Shown in pieces: positions 57,860 to 64,000 of a DNA stretch of 64,000 bases (positions are counted from its first letter, which is position 1; each line of letters begins with the position of its first letter). Made by a program: the position numbers and the translations under genes. The stretch spans positions 186,001 through 250,000 of the forward strand of contig JADFUC010000006.1 in assembly GCA_019722365.1 (NCBI GenBank), read 5' to 3'. The notes under the pieces are model-generated. The model searched no databases and was not told the origin of the DNA. It saw only the letters and a program-made list of their open reading frames with translations. The stretch comes from Lithospermum erythrorhizon (taxonomy: Eukaryota > Streptophyta > Magnoliopsida > Boraginales > Boraginaceae).

Positions 57860-60690
57860 TGTATGTCGGCACTTGCGCTTTGAGTTAATTATCTTAAGAA
57901 TTGTCCCTAAGTTATCCTTACGGAAAAACATCCATCTACAATGTGATGTCTGTCAGCTTGCCAAACATATCAAATCCAATTTACCCCAAAGGAGGTATAA
58001 CCCCACAAGTCCGTTCTACATATTAATTGAGTGGCGTGCGGGGACCTCCCAATGGCCACGTTGTAGATGGATCAAGTCAATTTACCCCCGAAAGGGTATA
58101 ACCCCGCGATTAATGCAACGTAGAATGGACATTGATGGTTCATCACTTTTATTGATGATCGCGCCCCGTCTTACTTTGGGTTTATCTTTTAAAATCTGAG
58201 AATTGATGTATTGATGTTTTTCAAAATTTTTTAAAGATGATTCAAACTCAATTTCAAACATTTGGAAAAAACATCCGTACTGATAATGGAACGGAATATT
58301 TTAACTCAACTTTAAATATTTTTTTGAGTGAACGTGGCATAATACACCAAAGCTTCGTGTATTACATACTTTGACAAAATGGGAATTCGTTGAGCGTAAA
58401 AACCGCCACTTATTGGAGGTTGCACGAGCTCTTATGTTCATAATGAATGTTCCAAAATATCTATGGAGGGATGCCATTCTTACCAATGAATTTTTAATAA
58501 ACTGACTCCCGAAATAAACCGACTCCCGAGTCGTACTCTGGACTTCAAAACTCCTTACTCTTTACTTGAAAAAACATATCCCCATATTCTTTCTACAAGT
58601 CTTCCACTCAAAACCTTCGGTTGTACTGCCTTTGTTCATGTACACTCCTTGGAGAGAACCAAACTCAATCCCCGGTCTATTAATACTATTTTTATAGGGT
58701 ACTCTGCTACCCAGAAAGGTTATCGTTGTTTGTGTACTCAAACCAACAAATTTTTCATATCCCGTGTTGTACTTTTTTTTGAAAATACTCCTTATTTATC
58801 TACCAATATTTCACTTCAGAGGGAGAATAACAAAGAAGCAAAAAATTGATTCTTAGATGTCTTTAATAGCTCCGACATCATCGAACTTTTGCAGCCGATA
58901 AACCCCAAAGAGATGTTAAATATGATCATGATAATGAAAACAATATGGTTCAAAATGTTAAAAATGATTTTCAACAAAATCCCTCTCAACCCGATCTCCA
59001 GGTCTATCAAAGATGGGGAAAAAGTAATAATGGAACTACGATCCTATGAATTTCCAAAATTAATATAATTTGATGATTTCACTGGTCGGTCGAGGTAACA
59101 ACGTCTTTTTATGAGCCCATTGCTATAAGAGAGGGAAAAAGGGCCATTAAACTTGTCAATAGATTTGGGTCTTATACTAATCTTTCTTCTTCCTTTCAAG
59201 CTTTCTTTGTTGGTTGTCGATATTCTCCCGGGGAATGGTAAAGCACTACAAATTCCTGAATGGAAAAAATGTCGTGTTTGAAGAAATGACTGCTCTACAA
59301 AAAAATAAGACTTGAAACTAATTCATTTACATGAAGCAGAGGGCTGTAGGATTTGAAGCCCATGGTATTCTGAGACAAATACAATGAAAATGGAAAAATC
59401 GAGAAAGATCTGGCTTGAACCAGTGGCAAAGGGATTAGCTCCCGGAACTGCTGAATTGACAGTGAGACATTCGCCCCCGGAGTTTCTAGAATTAAGCTTA
59501 CTACTAGAATCCTCCTACTGAATTTGGGAGCTTAAGCAAGCTGGATATAAAAAATGCATTTTTAGAAGAAGAGGTATACATGGCCTTGACCTCCTAAAGT
59601 TTGAAAGCAACTTAGTATTCACCAAACTCAAAGAATCTCTATGGCCTAAAACAATCACCGAGTGCATGGTTCAATCGTTTCTCTAAAAAAGTGATGAAAG
59701 AACCGTAAGATTATGATAAAGCCAAGCAAAACACCCTCTTAAGTAATTTATACGGGTAAATGGAAAAAATGTATAATTTTAATTGTATGCGTTGATGATG
59801 ATATAAAACTCCTATAGAAGAATTTGAAGTCAAGGACTTGGGAATCTTTAAGATACTTAGCAGGAATGAGAATTACGAGGAAGCGGCGATGAATATGGGA
59901 GTATCCTGAGAGGTACACCTTAGACCTATTAGAAGAAACAGGTTGTTGGATTGCAAAGCTAGCAGTACGCCGGTGGAACTTGAGAACAAGTATCGGTTAT
60001 TCTGAGGGAACAGTTAATGACAATGTATCAGGTTGGTGGGAAAGCTAGCCACTGCCACACCTGAGACCCGACATCGTTTTTTACATTCGCTTTGTGAGTA
60101 ATATATGCACAATCGTGTCAAGAGACACCTCGATGTTGTCTACAAAATATTGAAGTATTTGAAACAAGCACCAGGAAGGGGATTATTATTTAAAAATCGA
60201 GAAAGAGCAGATCTATTCAAGTTTCTGATCACGGAATTAAGGTAAGATTGATTGATGACATGAGATCAACTTCAGGATATTGCACCTTAGTATGGGGAAA
60301 CTTAGTTACATGACGAAGTAAAAAGAAAGATGTAATAGCTACAAGCAGTCTGCTACTCTACTGTCTATCACTCTAAACAAAGTAACTGTTTTAGAAGACT
60401 ATACTTGGGAGCTCAATATACATGTGGATGTCGAGATCCAGCTTCCTAGCATGATAATCAATCAACAATCAACATAGCACACAACCTAGTGCAACATGAC
60501 CGAACCAAGCATGTAGAAGTGGACAAGTACTTTCTTAAAGAGTAGATTGAAGGGAACATCATTCACATTAAACATGTACGAGGCGGGCAGCAGGTTGGCG
60601 AATGTCTCCTTTAAAGGTCTCCCGAAAAAACAACTCGACATATTATTATGCAAGCTCAGACTCATCAACATCCACCGTCCAACTTGATGA
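57860..60690 (+). pseudogene. Ty1/copia pol remnant: integrase, reverse transcriptase, RNase H (+ strand, 5' half missing)
   Basis: Domains in order: integrase zinc region (CDVCQLAKHIKSNLPQR at about 57942), integrase core (RTDNGTEYFNSTLNIFLSE at about 58276 and RKNRHLLEVARALM at about 58397), integrase C-terminal part (FGCTAFVHVHSLERTKLNPR at 58615-58672, GYSATQKGYRCLC), RT start (EEMTALQKNKT at about 59281), RT core (SKLDIKNAFLEEEVYM at about 59535), RNase H (RSTSGYCTLVWGNLVT at about 60262) and the C-terminal KHVEVDKYFLKE (about 60508), then HIKHVRG. Stops and frame shifts are scattered throughout. Gag and protease are absent on the left, where the nested - strand element ends at 57772. 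They may have been lost or displaced by that insertion. Confidence 0.85.
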
Positions 60691-60712
60691 GAAGTATTGA
60701 ATAATAGCCGTT

Positions 60713-60895
60713 TATTAAGTTTCCATTTGTATAAATTATAGCTGTTGGTAATTGATTCTAGATTGATTGTATTTTTATTACAAAGCTGTTAGAAATCAAT
60801 TTTTCTAGATTAGCCATGTATAGCAACTATCATGTATAAATATGTAAAGCTTTCATTGAATAAAATAAAAGAGAAATTATTCTCACAAAAACCTG
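60713..60895 (+). repeat. candidate 3' LTR of the + strand copia remnant, truncated
   Basis: It follows the end of the RNase H remnant. Landmarks are tgttggtaattgattctaga, tagccatgtatagc, a TATA-like gtataaatatg, then gaataaaataaaagag and attctcaca, the usual order of a copia LTR. No matching 5' copy was found in the window. Confidence 0.4.
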
Positions 60896-60907
60896 TTTCT
60901 TTACTTC

Positions 60908-61078
60908 GCCTAGAGAACTCCAAACTAAAAAAAATATAAGTAGTAAGTCAATTCTCTCCACCGACTCCAACATGTATATATAGGCATGGTCGTTGTTCAG
61001 TTTACGAGTGTGAAGAAATAAGAAGCTAATATTTTGAGTAGTACTCATTTTCTTTTCTGTCCTCCGGCCAATTACCAT
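60908..61078 (+). repeat. direct repeat R, right copy (LTR-like)
   Basis: agtaagtcaattctctccac, cgactccaacatgtatatat and aggcatggtcgttgttcagt match the left copy at 51405-51565, with gtgtgaagaaataagaa and gtcctccggc continuing the match. It lies directly before the LTR at 61081. Confidence 0.75.
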
Positions 61079-61080
61079 CT

Positions 61081-62012
61081 GTTAGTGTTTTGTTGGCTGG
61101 AAATTTTGTTGATAGGCAAAGCGTGAGCAGTGGCAATGTTGGAACAAGTGTGAAGGCAGGAGTTGCGATACAACAACTGCTTCTTGTCAAGAGTATTGTG
61201 CGGTGACTAGAGAATCTGTGAATTTGAGGTAATATTTGGAAGAAATATTTTGGATTACATATTAATATATAGTAATGTCTTGGGGTATGCCTTAGCGTAA
61301 AAGTGTAGATTTGGTTGGTTATGGGACAAGGAAAGTATCAAAATAATTATGAAAGGTTTTGTTTATGGTAGTTATTACCATAAACTTGTTTGTACCTACA
61401 CTATATAAAGGCCTCACTAGCAGACCTAGACTTCACCGAAAAAAATATATTGTTCTGCATTATTTTAGCGAAAAATGAGTTTTTATCTTTTTGACTAGAA
61501 TTTGAATGTTCGGGTGTTACATAAAAACTCACTTGAGTGTGTACAAGCCCCATTGTTAATACCTTGTTCTGACAGGTCTTTTTTTATTGTTTAATACGGG
61601 TAGACACATCTTAAGGATAGTAGTGTGTTGAGGGATGATAAGTGTACCAAAGTGGGAGGAGCCCCAGACTTATACATCTTGATAGGAGTAGAATAGGGCG
61701 TTCGAGGAAGATAAGACCTTATTTATAATTCTCGTTATTTGGTGGTTAAACATTTGGCTTAGTACAGCCAGGACTAGGTCTTAGTTGCATTGAACTAAGG
61801 TTATCATCTTGTGGTATTTTTACTTTCAATATTGTTTATTTAAGGAGCCTTATCGTGATCGAAGTGTTACTAACATCGTGCCTCAGCGCATGGTTTTACG
61901 TGCATTACGTTGGGTGTCAGGAGTTACATGCCGATTGTTATAAATTGATGAATTACATGATTGTGTTCCAAATGCTATTTTACTTCCTGGCTTGGCGGAT
62001 TACCAACTTTCA
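61081..62012 (+). repeat. 5' LTR of the right-edge copia element
   Basis: It starts near tgttagtgttttgttgg (61080) and ends in ca immediately before a tRNA-type primer site at 62015. A TATA box (tatataaa, 61403-61410) lies about 320 bases in, with a perfect 10-bp-arm inverted repeat (gtttatggta/taccataaac, 61361-61385) just upstream. The matching 3' LTR would be outside the window. The 70-codon frame at 61855-62067 runs through the LTR end and is not a gene. Confidence 0.6.
61403..61410 (+). promoter_or_regulatory. LTR TATA box with upstream palindrome
   Basis: tatataaa is followed by ggcctcactagcagacctag, a plausible transcript start region. The palindrome at 61361-61385 is 18 bases upstream of the box, a suggestive place for a regulatory dyad, though function is not shown. 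Confidence 0.5.
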
Positions 62013-62014
62013 AT

Positions 62015-62027
62015 TGGTATCGGAAGC
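62015..62027 (+). other. primer-binding site of the right-edge copia element
   Basis: tggtatcggaagc follows the LTR end by two bases and resembles tggtatcagagc, the complement of the initiator methionine tRNA 3' end used by most plant copia elements. It differs by a one-base change and a one-base insertion, in keeping with a decayed element. Confidence 0.75.
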
Positions 62028-62079
62028 GGGCTTTTCGACATATAAGAAATTGAGATCACTTATGTAATTTGTTTGTGAG

Positions 62080-64000
62080 ATGGAAGGAAGTAAAAATCGC
62101 CCTATCTTGGATGGTTCAAATTACATGCTCATTAGAAGGAAGGAGGGATGATGCATTTACGCAGAGATCCATGAATATCAAAACAGCCAAATCTATTTTA
62201 TCTGGTTTGGACTCTTCTGATGGACTTTGCGATGGCGCGATTGAGAAACACGAGATGAAATGGGCGATAAAGCGTGGAAGCCTCAATGGAAAATTTGAAG
62301 GCTCTTGATGCAATACGTGGCTGTGTGAACATAAATGTTGATATCCTTATCCGAACATGTGTCAATGCCAAAGAAGCTTAGGAAACTCTCGTATGTGTAT
62401 TTGAAGGAACTTCATGGGTTAAAGCGTAAGCCAATAGCCTCGACTACCGCCGCCCAAATTTGAGAATGCGAGAATGAATGAAGATGAGACCATTATTGAA
62501 TTTATTAGCCAGGCAGGACTATATCAATAAATTCTCGACGCCGGCAGAATGTCTGAAAGATTGTCGGAAAAATACTCATATCTGGCACAGAGATTCGATT
62601 CCGAGGTTGTCGCCAAGAGGAATGGCGTATCTATCATGAGGGGTTGATAAGGGTATTTGGTTCTCTTATTAAATTTGAAATATCTCTTGATGATCGAAGT
62701 AGCAAAGATAAAGAAATGGAGCAATGCTATCCAGGCCAGTCACGTTGGCCGGTTGTCTAATAGTTGGTACCGTGAGACACTGAAATCTTTGAAAATGGAT
62801 TGGATCGGCAATCTGGGATCGATATCAAGAATGTGAAGAGGTTATGATGATGTTCAAATTGACCATTCGAATCTTGCTATAGAAAAGTGTAATGCCACCC
62901 AGCAATTAAACAGAAAGGCAGAAGCACAAAGGCGGCATTGCGAGTTTGTTAATCAGATATAATGAGAGTGAAATTAGTGATAGAGATGGCTATTGAAGGA
63001 TTAGTTGAAGCGATTACCAACGATTGTTCGTATTGTACCAAATTGCAAGGTGATATCAGAGGTACAAAAGAGAGACAAAATTGAAATTTGAATTAAGGAG
63101 AATGTTGAGGGATTATTTGAATTGGAAGCCAGCTGAGAAAATGTCAGTATGCTCGGTGCGGAACTTCAATTTGGATGAAATTCTCTCTCATTAATTTAGT
63201 CTCCAAATGACCATATAGGGGGTAGGGTATGTTCTTTGGAGAATGTATTCAAAGTCTAAAGGTTGTTCATTTGCAAAAGTTGAGAATCCAAGCGTTATAC
63301 AAAGTACTATCGACATCGATCCGGTACAGTCGAACATCGATCAATTGTTGTTTGGCATCTGATCCCAAGCGGTGGTGTAACGTCGATCGACTCCACGTGT
63401 TAAAAACGCAACTTCGGGGAACAAAAGAAGAAAAAATGGGTTTGTCGTCATTGTGGAAAGAAGGGGCCACGTAAGACATCGCATTACGAGCTCATGGTAG
63501 GGCATTCAGCCAAACATGGTCGAGATTCCTCATGTTCGATTCAAATTTATTAAATCATAAAGGAGCGGAGGGTAGAGCGGAATTACGAGGTGTAGGCTGA
63601 CACAAAGAATGATGAGTCGAGAATGATTATCAAAGGGAATTCTTGTGTTCTTAAGCATAAAGTGTGGAGGATCGAGAGGATCTTCGAGAAATATTGTCTA
63701 CGTCGGATGTACATGTTCATGGTGAACTTGACATGTGTGGAGCAATGGTGAGGAGTGGGAGGTTCTACTAGTGTTAAACACTCAGGTGTGATGTTAATGA
63801 ATTAAAAAATTCATCCGCTGTCGTCTGGCCCCAGTTCCACTTTTTTTGAGGCAAAAGGAAAAGACAAAAGGGGAAGAGATATGATTGAGGGGGAAGTATG
63901 TGTTTTTGCTACAAAAAATATTAGCGAAAGGAGGTTTGTTAGTGTTTAGATTAGTGTCGATTTTGTTGGCGAGACGAGAATTGTGAAGCAGTGGCGAAGT
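62080..64000 (+). pseudogene. Ty1/copia gag remnant, cut by the window edge
   Basis: It starts MEGSKNRPILDGSNYMLIRR at 62080, the usual opening of copia gag (LDG.NY.W...). Later in other frames come KALDAIRGCVNINVDILIRT then CVNAKEA (about 62300-62380), VFEGTSWVK (about 62397), then NLRMR, ETIIEFI-type and SERLSEKYSYLAQRFDSEVV-like pieces (to about 62610). KKKWVCRHCGKKG (about 63432) corresponds to the start of the CCHC zinc knuckle, with its last cysteine not in frame. Many stops and frame breaks. Protease and pol would lie beyond 64000. Confidence 0.75.

Overview
The window is AT-rich nuclear DNA of a flowering plant, most likely a eudicot. The evidence is one multi-exon gene with typical plant GT-AG introns, together with plant-type LTR retrotransposons, Stowaway-like MITEs, FAR1/MULE and PIF/Harbinger transposase remnants, and a nuclear copy of plant mitochondrial small-subunit rRNA. 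I could not determine the species. There is no bacterial operon, CRISPR array or phage.

The only host gene I can support lies on the + strand at 32219-39004. It has eleven exons and encodes a UBX-domain adaptor of the PUX8/SAY1 type: UBA-like N-terminus, two UIM-like helices, an acidic coiled coil and a C-terminal UBX domain, which in this family binds the AAA-ATPase CDC48/p97. Exons 4-11 are open with canonical splice sites. Exon 2 lacks an AG acceptor in the required phase, and exon 3 changes frame once between about 34361 and 34389. So the locus is either mildly damaged or carries assembly errors. Its introns hold a 40-bp minisatellite (intron 1), an imperfect duplication (intron 5) and a foldback MITE with a 9-bp target duplication (intron 10).

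Left part (1-32 kb): mostly repeats. One LTR family, called A here, recurs at about 2.8-3.6, 4.1-4.8, 6.0-6.5 and 11.1-11.85 kb, and again at 47.1-47.6 and 50.1-50.95 kb. The 4.1 and 6.0 kb copies have the same orientation and bracket a mitochondrial rrn18 fragment at 5065-5290. The 9.25-11.85 and 47.6-50.95 kb blocks are long homologous copies whose interior shows no gag-pol. A FAR1/FHY3-like (MULE-derived) coding remnant on the - strand is split in two (12868-13215 and 15839-16520) by a block that looks like a long LTR. A poly(A)-ended element follows at 16.9-18.5 kb, then tandem repeats, a Stowaway MITE at 25.9 kb, a roughly 270-bp tandem array at 27.7-28.4 kb and a long-TIR DNA element at 29.4-30.3 kb.

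Right part (39-64 kb): this holds degenerate remnants of both PIF/Harbinger partner genes on the + strand, the Myb/SANT-like partner at 41.8-42.7 kb and the transposase at 46.1-47.0 kb. Between them lies a hairpin with arms of about 200 bp. A nest of Ty1/copia elements follows: a - strand copy with both LTRs (51.6-57.8 kb), a + strand integrase-RT-RNase H remnant (57.9-60.7 kb), and a second + strand copy running off the right edge with LTR, primer-binding site and gag remnant (61.1-64 kb). All transposon reading frames are broken. Outside the PUX8-like gene I see no intact protein-coding gene. Boundaries of repeat features are by eye and approximate.
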